Assembly: GCA_943789305.1 (NCBI GenBank)
Contig: CALSTP010000001.1
Span: forward strand, 36,078 to 100,077
DNA from: an uncultured Flavobacteriaceae bacterium
GTDB taxonomy: Bacteria > Bacteroidota > Bacteroidia > Flavobacteriales > Flavobacteriaceae
Direction of reading: 5' to 3'
Length of the DNA: 64,000 nt
How positions within the stretch are numbered: position 1 is the stretch's first letter; each line of letters begins with the position of its first letter. The notes below the pieces were generated by a model. It saw nothing but the letters and a program-made list of their open reading frames with translations. It had not been told where the DNA came from and searched no databases. Below are positions 47,388-56,210 of the stretch, piece after piece. The position numbers and the translations under genes were made by a program.

Positions 47388-47762
47388 TTACTTTAAAATA
47401 CTAAAAGAATCAACTCTTATGTTATCAGTAACTTTATAGGTGGAACCAACCTCTTGAATAACCGTGCTTAATTCTTGGTCTTTTATCCAGGTGGGATCAA
47501 AAACTACTTGAGCAATAGCATTTTCGAAATCTACTTTAGCAGATTGAACTCCTGGAGTTTTATTTAATTTTTTTTCAATCGATGCAGCACATCCAATTGC
47601 ACATGTCATTCCTGTAATTTTCAACTCACTTTTGATTAGGTTATCAGAATTCAAAACAACTTTTTGAGATTTTGAATCCTCAATTGTTTTTACTTGTGGA
47701 GTGGCTTGTTTACAGCTAATTGAAATAACTAAAGCGAATAGAAGTGTTAAAATTCTTTTCAT
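47388..47762 (-). CDS. Exported heavy-metal-associated (HMA) domain protein
   Basis: The 124-residue protein has a lipoprotein-type signal (LLFALVISISC, cysteine near 17) and one HMA ferredoxin-fold domain with LKITGMTCAIGCAASIEKKL (residues about 46-65) and VQSAKVDFENAIAQVVFDP. The metal site is CxxxC rather than the usual CxxC, a variant I know from other flavobacterial HMA proteins. It may bind copper or another soft metal in the periplasm. The gene is convergent with gldD, 3 bases apart. Confidence 0.83.
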   Translation of the reverse strand: MKRILTLLFALVISISCKQATPQVKTIEDSKSQKVVLNSDNLIKSELKITGMTCAIGCAASIEKKLNKTPGVQSAKVDFENAIAQVVFDPTWIKDQELSTVIQEVGSTYKVTDNIRVDSFSILK

Positions 47763-47841
47763 TATTATTTTTTGTAAAAATACTAAATTTATTAAGAATG
47801 TATTTCCTCAAAAATGATGATTTTTACATAAAATTAGGTGT

Positions 47842-48723
47842 ATGACAATAATGTTTAGGAAGTGGGTATACCTCATTTCCCTCTCTATCATCTGGGGGAG
47901 TTCTTATATTCTTATTAAAAAAGGACTTATAGGTTTAACACCTCTTCAATTAGGATCATTCAGAATACTTTTTACCACGATTATCCTTCTTTGTTTTGGG
48001 GCGAATTCTTTAAGAGGAATAAGCCGAAAACAATGGAACTGGATTTTACAGACGGGTTTTTATGGAACTTTTTTTCCTACTTTTTTATTTTCATATGCAG
48101 AGACTGAAGTTGATAGTTCTGTTGCAGCTGTTCTAAACGGATTAACTCCATTGTTTACACTTGTTTTTGCTTACTTTTTGTTTCGTGTTAAGATTCTCAG
48201 AAAACAACTTTTAGGAGTTTTAGTAGGCTTTTTGGGAACACTTTTATTGGTGGCTCAAGAATTTTCATTTAATACAAATGGCGATCCAAAATATTCCTTA
48301 TTGATTGTTTGTGCCTCTATTTTTTATGGTGTTAATGTTAATATCCTAAAAAATAAACTTTCCGAGGTATCACCGATTGCAATTGCATTAGGGAATTTTT
48401 TGATGATTACTCCACCAGCAATATTAATTTTATTGTTTTCTGATTTTAATTGGTCTGGATTTTATAATGAAGAGCTTGTTTTAAAATCTATTGGATATAT
48501 TTTTATTCTTGCTTTATTTGGTACTGCTATTGCAAAAGTTATGTTCAATCAATTGTTAGCTATATCATCAGCGGTTTTTGCAATTTCAATTACTTATTTG
48601 TTGCCAATTGTTGCTATTGGTTGGGGGATATTCGATGGAGAGAGCTTTAGTAAATTTCAATGGTTAGCTGCATTTTTAATTATTTCTGGAGTTTATTTGG
48701 GGCAAAAAAAAACGTCTAAGTAA
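47842..48723 (+). CDS. EamA-family (DMT superfamily) transporter
   Basis: The 293-residue protein has ten hydrophobic helices in two EamA halves (IWGSSYILIKKGLIGLTPLQ in the first, ISITYLLPIVAIGWGIFDGE in the second). Such proteins export or import metabolites; substrate is unknown. The first ATG at 47842 is used, with ATG 47851 as an alternative. It ends convergent to the remnant described next. Confidence 0.87.
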   Translation: MTIMFRKWVYLISLSIIWGSSYILIKKGLIGLTPLQLGSFRILFTTIILLCFGANSLRGISRKQWNWILQTGFYGTFFPTFLFSYAETEVDSSVAAVLNGLTPLFTLVFAYFLFRVKILRKQLLGVLVGFLGTLLLVAQEFSFNTNGDPKYSLLIVCASIFYGVNVNILKNKLSEVSPIAIALGNFLMITPPAILILLFSDFNWSGFYNEELVLKSIGYIFILALFGTAIAKVMFNQLLAISSAVFAISITYLLPIVAIGWGIFDGESFSKFQWLAAFLIISGVYLGQKKTSK

Positions 48724-48731
48724 GACGAACT

Positions 48732-49040
48732 TTAAACATATATTTTCTTTAAAGCAATTTCAAGTTCATCTCCTCTTGATTCAATACTTTGTCCCTATGT
48801 TTCCAAATATCCTTTGTCTTTATTTACAATCTGTTTCTTCATTAAACTCAACATCATACTGAGGGTTGAATAGAATTGATGTTGGTTCATTTTTTTTAGA
48901 AATAACCTCCAATTGCATTCCTTGCGTAGTTCTCTGAGCCGCCTCGCTTTTTGAACTAACGCTCTTGAATTAAGGCCTCCGATAACTTTAATGTAATTAT
49001 TTATAATAGAGGCAGCTGAATAACCATCAGGCAATTTATT
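48732..49040 (-). pseudogene. Remnant of the third gene of the M16 protease operon
   Basis: Right after the M16 stop, in the same frame, the DNA encodes YSAASIINNYIKVIGGLNS. Another frame then gives FKSVSSKSEAAQRTTQGMQL followed by EVISKKNEPTS, and the first frame resumes with LMKKQIVNKDKGYLET, TAG (48792-48794), GQSIESRGDELEIALKKIYV, stop 48732-48734. Joined, this matches the N-terminal half of the exported lipoprotein-sorting-like proteins I know downstream of paired M16 genes in flavobacteria (INNYIxxIGG, KGYxExQGQ). At least two frameshifts and one nonsense codon, and loss of both ends, make it a dead remnant. A 79-codon frame across it from TTG 49034 is not a real gene. Confidence 0.7.
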
Positions 49041-50477
49041 CTAATAATCAGGCCGTTTGATAGGAGTTCCATATTTATTGTAATAAGAAACTTTTAATTT
49101 TTCCCCAAAAGGAGCCACATTTTCAAGATTTTTTAAAACATCACTACCCTTTCCCGTTACAAAAACCCGAGCATTATCCAGTTTTATATGTTTTTCTGCA
49201 GTCCTTAAAATGTCTGAAACAGTAACTTTGTTTATTTTTTGAAGAAAGGTTTTATAAAAGTCAGCAGGTAGGTTTTCTGATTGAATACTCATGGCATATC
49301 GCGCAATTGTTTCAGGCTTTTCAATAGCCAAAACATAAGTTCCTAAATATTTTGCTTTTGCATCATTCAATTCTTTTAATGTTACTTTTTCAGTTCTAAT
49401 TTTTTCCAATTCTCTTACCAATTCAACTACGGCACTGTCTGTAACTGAACTTCGAACACTTGCAAAGGCGCTCAGTTTTGCACGAGAATATTTATTGGAT
49501 TGGAACCTTGAATAAGAGCCGTAAGTAAATGCTTTATCTTCTCTGAGGTTTTGAAATAAACGTCCTTGACTTCCACCTCCTAAAATGCTGTTGATTAAAA
49601 GCATAGAAAAATAATCTGGATGTTTTTTATTGATTTCATTTGTAAATATTACAGAAACTTCTGACTGACGTGCATTATTCATTTCAATAAAATAAATATC
49701 CAATGCTGAACTGTTTTTTGCGGCATCGAATTGATAAGCGGTAGGAGCTTTTCCTTTCCAATTCTTGAATAAAGCTGAAACCTGTTTTTTAACGGCTTTA
49801 AAATCAACATCCCCAACAACAACTAAATAAGCATTTTCTGGATTATAATTTGAGGCGTAATATTTTTTTACATCTGAAATATTGAGATTAGAAACACTTT
49901 CAATGGAGGTGAATTCTCCATAGGGGTGTTTTTCGCCGAATGTAATTAAATTACCCACTCTACGAGCAGCAGCTTGAACATCTTTATCTGAGGATCGAAT
50001 CAATTCGATTAGTTTTTCCTTTTCCTTTTCAAATTCTTCATCTAAAAAATTAGGATTTAAAGCAGCATCTGCCATAAGCTCTAGAACTCTTGGGAAATAT
50101 CGTGAAAGAGATGAGACGAATGCCCTAGAAGAACCAAAACTTAAAGAGGCTCCCATAAAATCAACTTCTTCTTCGAAGGTGTTTTTTTCGATATTTAAAG
50201 AACCTTTGCCCAACATGTTTCCTAATAAACTATTTGCGCCGGATAATTTTCCTTCAAAAATTGGGGGGTTGTCAATACTTAAACTAATAGATACTCTAGG
50301 AAGTTTATGGTTTTCTACCACCAAAATAGTCATTCCATTTTTTAGGGTAAAACTTTGAGGCTCGTCTAACTGAATTAAAGGAGCGGGTGCAGATTTAGGC
50401 TGAATACTTCGGTCGATTTGAGCAGAGATGCCAGAAAGACTAAAGAGTGCAATAAAAAAGAATTGTAATTTTTTCAT
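49041..50477 (-). CDS. M16-family peptidase, non-catalytic partner
   Basis: The 478-residue exported protein (signal LQFFFIALFSLSGISAQ) has M16 folds but no HxxEH zinc motif: the corresponding helix reads SLLGNMLGKG. It keeps the C-terminal M16 substrate-binding type sequences (GGGSQGRLFQNLREDKAFTYG, in part). With the following gene it would form the two-subunit M16 protease seen in Bacteroidota, contributing the arginine and tyrosine of the closed cavity. It lies 12 bases downstream of the catalytic gene. Confidence 0.88.
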   Translation of the reverse strand: MKKLQFFFIALFSLSGISAQIDRSIQPKSAPAPLIQLDEPQSFTLKNGMTILVVENHKLPRVSISLSIDNPPIFEGKLSGANSLLGNMLGKGSLNIEKNTFEEEVDFMGASLSFGSSRAFVSSLSRYFPRVLELMADAALNPNFLDEEFEKEKEKLIELIRSSDKDVQAAARRVGNLITFGEKHPYGEFTSIESVSNLNISDVKKYYASNYNPENAYLVVVGDVDFKAVKKQVSALFKNWKGKAPTAYQFDAAKNSSALDIYFIEMNNARQSEVSVIFTNEINKKHPDYFSMLLINSILGGGSQGRLFQNLREDKAFTYGSYSRFQSNKYSRAKLSAFASVRSSVTDSAVVELVRELEKIRTEKVTLKELNDAKAKYLGTYVLAIEKPETIARYAMSIQSENLPADFYKTFLQKINKVTVSDILRTAEKHIKLDNARVFVTGKGSDVLKNLENVAPFGEKLKVSYYNKYGTPIKRPDY

Positions 50478-50489
50478 TTCAAAGAGGTA

Positions 50490-51800
50490 TTATTTAGTAG
50501 ATTCTGGTAAATAACTGAGCACCAAACGTTGATTGGGCTTCAGGTATTTTTGAGCAACTTGTTGAATTTCCTCTCTGCTAATTGAACGATATATTTTGAT
50601 TTCTGAGTTGATCAGATTTGTATCCTTATAAAATGCATAGTATTCTGCTAAGGAATTAGCAATTCCTTCAACCGAAGAATTTGAATTCACAAAATTAGTT
50701 TCAATCATATTTTGTAGTTTTTGATAATCTTTTTCAGAAATTAATTCTTCTTGAATTTTGATGATCTCTTCATCAAAGTCCTTTGTGATTTTTTCGAGAG
50801 AGATATCTCCTAAGGGCAAACCGTAAATGATATACATACTATAATCTTCTTGACCTATATTGAAGGCACCAATTTCTAAAGCATTTTTTTTCTCATCAAC
50901 CATTTTACGATACAATTTAGATGATTTCCCATCACTTAAATAACTAGAAATCATGTCCAATACTTTTGAATCTCTATTTTTTATTGAGGGAGTTCTATAG
51001 GCAGTCACAAGCATAGGTATTTCGATATTTGTATCGTATGCAGTTGCTTCAAGAGTTTCTAAAATCGGCTTTTCTTTTATTTTTTTACGATCGATTACTT
51101 TTCCTTTTGGAATAGGGCCAAAATAATTAGCAATCATTTTTTTAGTAGCATCAATTTGAATATCTCCAGCAACCACTAAAATGGCATTATTGGGCACGTA
51201 ATACTTTTTATTAAATTCCAGAAACTCTTCTAGTTTTGCTGCGTCAAGATGGGCTGTCTCTCCAATAATAGTTCTTTTGTATGGATGATTAACAAATAAA
51301 TTATCCTTGACCTCATCTAGAACTTTTCCATAGGGGCTTTCTTCACCAACTTTTTTTTCTTCTTTAATTACTTCGTTTTGGGTGTCTACACCAATTTTAT
51401 TAATGATTGGGTGAAGCATTCTTTCTGATTCTAACCACAACCCTAACTCAAGATTATTTGACGGAAATACCTCGTAATAATAGGTGTAATCACTGCTGGT
51501 GTAGGCGTTGTTTTCTCCGCCATTAGCAGAAACGATATTAAACCATTTTCCTCGTTCTATATTTTTAGTTCCCTCAAATAAAAGGTGCTCAAAGAAATGA
51601 GCAAAACCTGTTCGGTCTTCTTTCTCATCTTTAGATCCCACATGATATAAAACTGAGGTTGTTACTACGGGAGCTGTGTTGTCTTGATGTAAAATAACAT
51701 GAAGACCATTGTCCAAGTTATATTCTATAAAACTTACTTCTTGTGCTTGAAGATGAACAAAAATCAGACTCAGAACAAGGTAAAAAAAGTATTCTTTCAT
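50490..51800 (-). CDS. M16-family zinc peptidase, catalytic subunit
   Basis: The 436-residue exported protein (signal FFYLVLSLIFVHLQAQ) has the inverted zinc motif HFFEH at residues 68-72 and a downstream glutamate helix (NEVIKEEKK), so it is the active partner. Further family phrases are YAYT-like YTSSDYTYYYEVFPSNN and YYVPNNAILVVAGDI. It degrades peptides in the periplasm or outer membrane. The upstream spacer of about 80 bases separates it from the divergent BASS transporter. Confidence 0.9.
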   Translation of the reverse strand: MKEYFFYLVLSLIFVHLQAQEVSFIEYNLDNGLHVILHQDNTAPVVTTSVLYHVGSKDEKEDRTGFAHFFEHLLFEGTKNIERGKWFNIVSANGGENNAYTSSDYTYYYEVFPSNNLELGLWLESERMLHPIINKIGVDTQNEVIKEEKKVGEESPYGKVLDEVKDNLFVNHPYKRTIIGETAHLDAAKLEEFLEFNKKYYVPNNAILVVAGDIQIDATKKMIANYFGPIPKGKVIDRKKIKEKPILETLEATAYDTNIEIPMLVTAYRTPSIKNRDSKVLDMISSYLSDGKSSKLYRKMVDEKKNALEIGAFNIGQEDYSMYIIYGLPLGDISLEKITKDFDEEIIKIQEELISEKDYQKLQNMIETNFVNSNSSVEGIANSLAEYYAFYKDTNLINSEIKIYRSISREEIQQVAQKYLKPNQRLVLSYLPESTK

Positions 51801-51877
51801 GACATAAATTTTAGGACTATTCTATAATAAGTACTGAAAGTATTGAAAAGTTATTAAAAATTAAAATTAATTACATT

Positions 51878-51885
51878 TATATTTG
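51878..51885 (+). promoter_or_regulatory. Candidate -7 promoter element of the BASS transporter
   Basis: TATATTTG matches TAnnTTTG and lies 57 bases before ATG 51943. Its position makes the in-frame TTG at 51883 unlikely as a start, because transcription would begin after it. Confidence 0.5.
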
Positions 51886-51942
51886 TTCAACTACAATTTT
51901 GTCGGAATTCTGATTTTTTTTAATTCAGTATACCATTTCCCT

Positions 51943-52869
51943 ATGAAGTTTATTGAACAATTTAATAGATCCTTTCCTTTTTTAGTAATGGGTTGTGCCC
52001 TCCTTTCATTAGTATACCCACAAGGGTTTACTTGGTTTTCTGGACCTTGGATTACTTTTGGCTTGGGAGGAATTATGCTGGGTATGGGTCTTACTCTTCA
52101 ATGGAGCGATTTTAGACAGGTATTTAAAACACCTCTTTGGGTTGGCTTTGGTCTTTTATTACAATTTACCATTATGCCATTTCTTGGATGGGGTTTAGCA
52201 ATTCTTTTTGAATTACCACCATTTTTCGCTGTTGGGCTTATTTTGGTAGCCAGTTGTCCTGGTGGTACCGCATCAAATGTTATTGCTTATTTAGCAGATG
52301 CAAATTTAGCTTTATCGGTAACGATGACTACAATTTCAACTGTAGCTGCCATCATAATGACACCGCTTTTGACCAGCTATCTGTCGGGAAGTTATTTAGA
52401 AGTTGATGCAATAGGTTTGTTTTACAGTACTTTGAAAGTTGTTTTATTTCCATTGACATCTGGAGTTTTATTAAACCGATTTTTACCCAGAGTAACTGAA
52501 AAAATAATTCCTTTTGCACCACCAGTAGCTGTTCTATTGATTACGTTGATTGTAGCAAGTATTATTGGTCAAGGCAAAGAAATAATTTTAACTTCAGGGT
52601 TTCGACTAATAGGAGCAATTATGACATTACACTTATTAGGTTTTTTACTTGGGTATTTTATTTCTTATGGTATTTTTAAAAATAAAGGCGTGAGTCGAAC
52701 TATAGCAATTGAAGTAGGAATGCAAAACTCAGGACTAGGGGCTGTTTTGGCTCGTGAAAACTTTACAAATCCTGCGACTGCAATTCCTTCAGCCATATCC
52801 AGTTTGGTGCACTCTATTTATGGAAGTATATTTGCTTCAATAGTCAAAAGGATTAACGAAAGAAATTAG
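51943..52869 (+). CDS. Bile acid:sodium symporter (BASS) family transporter
   Basis: The 308-residue protein has nine or ten hydrophobic helices and the family's GMGLTLQWSDF, the conserved VASCPGGTASNVIAYLA (sodium and substrate site) and EVGMQNSGLGAVLA. In bacteria such carriers move organic anions including pantoate or pyruvate; the substrate here is unknown. I chose ATG 51943; a TTG 60 bases upstream sits in the promoter region. It is followed by the thiolase after 3 bases. Confidence 0.86.
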   Translation: MKFIEQFNRSFPFLVMGCALLSLVYPQGFTWFSGPWITFGLGGIMLGMGLTLQWSDFRQVFKTPLWVGFGLLLQFTIMPFLGWGLAILFELPPFFAVGLILVASCPGGTASNVIAYLADANLALSVTMTTISTVAAIIMTPLLTSYLSGSYLEVDAIGLFYSTLKVVLFPLTSGVLLNRFLPRVTEKIIPFAPPVAVLLITLIVASIIGQGKEIILTSGFRLIGAIMTLHLLGFLLGYFISYGIFKNKGVSRTIAIEVGMQNSGLGAVLARENFTNPATAIPSAISSLVHSIYGSIFASIVKRINERN

Positions 52870-52872
52870 CTT

Positions 52873-54054
52873 ATGGAATTAAATCAAGTTGTAATTGTAT
52901 CTGCAAAAAGAACCCCATTGGGTAAATTTATGGGAGGACTATCAACAGTACCTGCTCCTAGATTAGGAGCAATAGCGATTCAAGGAGCCATAGATGCTAT
53001 AGGTCTGGATGTTTCTGAAATTGATGAAGTGTTTATGGGAAATGTTTTACAAGCAGGGGTGGGTCAGTCACCTGCGCGTCAGGCTGCAATATTTTCAGGA
53101 ATCCCTGATACTGTTCCATGTACTACTGTAAATAAAGTTTGCTCATCTGGGATGAAAACTATTATGATGGCTGCTCAAGCTATCGCTCTTGGAGATGCCG
53201 AAGTGGTGATTGCTGGTGGAATGGAGAGTATGAGCTTAGCCCCCCATATTGTTCGAATGCGAGCAGGTATAAAATTTGGTGGGACTCAAATGGAAGACGT
53301 TATGCAAAAAGACGGCTTGACAGATGCCTTTGATCAAGTTGCAATGGGAACTTATGCAGACGCAACTGCAATAAAATATTCAATAAGTAGACAAGAACAA
53401 GATGCCTTTGCAGTTGAATCTTATCGAAGAAGTGCAGCAGCATGGGGAAGCGGGATTTTACAAGGCGAGGTGGTCTCAGTAAAAGTAAAACAGCGAAAAG
53501 GAGCAGATAAAATTATTGCTAAGGATGAAGAATTTACTAATGTTATGTTGGATAAAATACCAAAACTAAGACCAGCGTTTACCAAAGATGGAACTGTTAC
53601 TGCTGCAAACGCATCAACAATCAATGATGGAGCAGCAGCTTTGGTAATGATGTCCGAAAAGAAAGCAAAAGAATTAGGCTTAACACCCCTTGCTACTGTG
53701 CTTGGTTATGCAGATGCGGCTCATGAACCTCAATGGTTTACTACTGCTCCTGCCAAGGCTTTACCAAAAGCATTGGCAAAAGCAAATGTTAAGTTAGATG
53801 AAGTAGAGTTATTTGAATTTAATGAAGCATTTTCTGTAGTTGGTTTAGCAAACATAAAACTCTTAGAATTAGATCCTGAAAAAGTAAACGTTCATGGGGG
53901 AGCGGTTTCTCTAGGTCATCCACTTGGATGTTCTGGCGCTCGAATCCTAGTCAGTCTAATTCATGCCATGAAACATAGAAGTACAAAGCTTGGAGCAGCA
54001 GCGATTTGCAATGGTGGTGGTGGTGCTTCAGCAATGGTTTTGGCCAGAAGATAA
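52873..54054 (+). CDS. Acetyl-CoA C-acetyltransferase (thiolase)
   Basis: The 393-residue enzyme condenses two acetyl-CoA or the reverse. Catalytic residues are present: Cys90 in VNKVCSSGMK, His in GGAVSLGHPLGCSGAR near residue 350, and the second cysteine in AICNGGGGASA near 380. Length and signatures match class II thiolases (AtoB/ThlA type). It shares an apparent transcript with the BASS carrier, which could import an acid that is metabolised as a CoA ester, but this is speculation. Confidence 0.93.
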   Translation: MELNQVVIVSAKRTPLGKFMGGLSTVPAPRLGAIAIQGAIDAIGLDVSEIDEVFMGNVLQAGVGQSPARQAAIFSGIPDTVPCTTVNKVCSSGMKTIMMAAQAIALGDAEVVIAGGMESMSLAPHIVRMRAGIKFGGTQMEDVMQKDGLTDAFDQVAMGTYADATAIKYSISRQEQDAFAVESYRRSAAAWGSGILQGEVVSVKVKQRKGADKIIAKDEEFTNVMLDKIPKLRPAFTKDGTVTAANASTINDGAAALVMMSEKKAKELGLTPLATVLGYADAAHEPQWFTTAPAKALPKALAKANVKLDEVELFEFNEAFSVVGLANIKLLELDPEKVNVHGGAVSLGHPLGCSGARILVSLIHAMKHRSTKLGAAAICNGGGGASAMVLARR

Positions 54055-54064
54055 TCAGAATAAA

Positions 54065-55300
54065 TTATAAAATATTCTTCTCTACATCTAGGTATTTACC
54101 ATCCAAAACAGGGATAACGTGAGCCAGTATATTAGCAACAATACTCGCTGATAACATAATTCCAAATAAAGGTGTAAGACTGTTGTTGAATACAGCCCCC
54201 GAAATCAATCCTAAAATACTCCCAGAAGTAAAAACACTAAAAGACATCATAGCAGAAGCACTACCTGCATTTTTCGAAAAAAAACTGATGAACATTGCCG
54301 ATGCGCAAGGAGTAATCAATCCAATCGATCCCACCGCAATTATAATAAAAGGCACAATATATTCTAGTTTTGCGATTTCACTCCATTCCAAAAGAAACAA
54401 ACCTAAACATGCAAAGCCCTGAATAATTAAACCAATTCGAAGCAACTTATGAGGATTTATAATTTTCATTTTTTTTATTGAAATAGTTGTACAGAAAATC
54501 ATAAATATAACATTAAAAGCAAATAAAACAGGGAATGTTGAAGCACTAACGCTGTAGAACTCCATATAAATTAATGAGGAGTTTGTTAGAAAACACATCA
54601 AGACACCAACTGCCGACATAACCATGAATATGTAAAGCAACGGTAATAGACGATCATTTACACGGTGTTTTATTACTTGAAAATGTTGTTTTAATATGGG
54701 GTTTAAATTTATTTTAGGTTGTGGATTACTGTGGGTTTCTGGAATAAAATTGAGATAAAAAAACAACACACTACCGGCATAAATTGCTAAGAAAATAAAG
54801 ATTGCTTGCCAGTTTATTTTTAAAAGAAAAGATCCTAGAGATGGAGCAATAACTGGACAAATTAGCATGATCATACTAACTACGGCATATTTTCTTCCCG
54901 CATCAACTGGTCCGTAAATATCTCGAACAGAGGCTAAACAAATTACGGTCGAGAATCCACCACCGATGGCTTGAATTACCCGAAGAATTTGAATATTCAA
55001 AATTTGATTTGAACTAGCAATTAAAAAAGACGTAATTACAAAAATAATGAGTCCAAAAGCGCCAATTTTTTTTCGCCCTATTTGATCCGATAACGGACCT
55101 CCAAAGAATTGACCTATACCGTAACCTACTAAAAAATAGCTCAACGTGTTGTTAACAGAAATGATTGAGGTGTTCATTTCTTTGGCAATAGATGGGATTG
55201 CAGGTAAGTAAGCATCCATTGCTAAAGGTCCAATTGCTACAATTGCACCAAAAAAAAGAAGCGTATTTTTTGATTCACTTAACAGTTTAATTTTATTCAA
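54065..55300 (-). CDS. Bcr/CflA-family multidrug efflux MFS transporter
   Basis: The 411-residue protein has 12 helices and the MFS loop motif PLSDQIGRKKIG near residue 66, with GPLAMDAYLPAIPSIAKEM at helix 1 that is typical of the Bcr/CflA group. Such pumps export drugs or sulfonamide-like compounds by proton antiport. It is convergent with the thiolase gene and has its own promoter region upstream at about 55301-55386. Confidence 0.88.
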   Translation of the reverse strand: MNKIKLLSESKNTLLFFGAIVAIGPLAMDAYLPAIPSIAKEMNTSIISVNNTLSYFLVGYGIGQFFGGPLSDQIGRKKIGAFGLIIFVITSFLIASSNQILNIQILRVIQAIGGGFSTVICLASVRDIYGPVDAGRKYAVVSMIMLICPVIAPSLGSFLLKINWQAIFIFLAIYAGSVLFFYLNFIPETHSNPQPKINLNPILKQHFQVIKHRVNDRLLPLLYIFMVMSAVGVLMCFLTNSSLIYMEFYSVSASTFPVLFAFNVIFMIFCTTISIKKMKIINPHKLLRIGLIIQGFACLGLFLLEWSEIAKLEYIVPFIIIAVGSIGLITPCASAMFISFFSKNAGSASAMMSFSVFTSGSILGLISGAVFNNSLTPLFGIMLSASIVANILAHVIPVLDGKYLDVEKNIL

Positions 55301-55386
55301 AAGCGTATTTTTGACTAGGGAGCTAAAGTAATAATAAAAAAACTATTAAAAATACCCTCAAACTAGTAATTAATTTTAAATCTCAA

Positions 55387-55779
55387 ATGAAGCAAATTGT
55401 ATTTTTAATCGTTTTATTAAGTACCTTTTCTTATGGACAATTTACTTTTTTCCAACCCTATAAACTAGAAATCACTTCAGATATTCCATATGAACCTCTA
55501 AGAACAGAAATAGATGAAATGCGTTTGGGCCTAGAAGTTCAAGAATGGTCAGTTGAGATTTTAAAGTATTGGTTGTCTGAAATGCAAAAAGCACCATTTA
55601 TTTCTAGTGATCAAAGAGTTATCTTCATCATATACGACAGTTCAAAAAGCAGAAAAATAACCATACCAATTTTTGTAAGAGAAAAAACGATTAAGGCTTT
55701 TAAAACTGAGGAGGGTTTTCAAGATCAATACATGGAATTTATTTCCAATACATACGAATGGATTTTGAGAAATTTATAA
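55387..55779 (+). CDS. Small exported protein of unknown function
   Basis: The 130-residue protein has a signal peptide (KQIVFLIVLLSTFSYGQ) and a compact body of mixed helix and strand (LRTEIDEMRLGLEVQEWSVE, QRVIFIIYDSSKSRKITIP). No family is recognised. It ends without a hydrophobic anchor, so it is probably periplasmic. Neighbours are unrelated genes on the opposite strand. Confidence 0.6.
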   Translation: MKQIVFLIVLLSTFSYGQFTFFQPYKLEITSDIPYEPLRTEIDEMRLGLEVQEWSVEILKYWLSEMQKAPFISSDQRVIFIIYDSSKSRKITIPIFVREKTIKAFKTEEGFQDQYMEFISNTYEWILRNL

Positions 55780-55795
55780 AAACTTCACCGCTTAT

Positions 55796-56056
55796 TTACT
55801 CTGAACAATATTCTTCTCCAATTGAGAATTTATCGTAATCAGCGCTGCTTACCTCACCACTTACAGAGTCGTCAGGGATGTATGAATTATTATCATTTCT
55901 GTTGGTGTTAAAAATGTCGCTATTGACATCAAAAATAAAATAGTATCTCCCATTAATAATTTGCTTATCAATGATATTTCCACACCGACTGTCATCAGAA
56001 GAGCAATGGATGATAACTAACCCGATTAAGAAAAAAAAGATTTTTTTTGTGTACAT
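55796..56056 (-). CDS. Small putative lipoprotein
   Basis: From ATG 56056 the 86-residue product has a short lipoprotein signal (KIFFFLIGLVIIHC, cysteine near 18), then SSDDSRCGNIIDKQIINGRY and an acidic, asparagine-rich tail (NTNRNDNNSY) ending CSE. A longer start at 56089 would add an odd 11-residue extension. Family and role are unknown. Confidence 0.5.
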   Translation of the reverse strand: MYTKKIFFFLIGLVIIHCSSDDSRCGNIIDKQIINGRYYFIFDVNSDIFNTNRNDNNSYIPDDSVSGEVSSADYDKFSIGEEYCSE

Positions 56057-56210
56057 TAATAGTATAAAGTTCAAAGAAAATACACACAAATTTAATCTTT
56101 TTAAATTAAAAAAGTTTGTGTTTTAAAAATCATAACCAAGAAATACTCTGAAATACTCTCTTTTCCTCTATTGTTAAGAAACTATTAGAGTAATTTTTTT
56201 GATTTACAAA

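Noticed and set aside
48795..49034. 79-codon minus-strand frame as a real gene
   Set aside because: Its sequence is a patchwork of a decayed gene: family-like pieces lie in two different frames and a TAG interrupts the rest.
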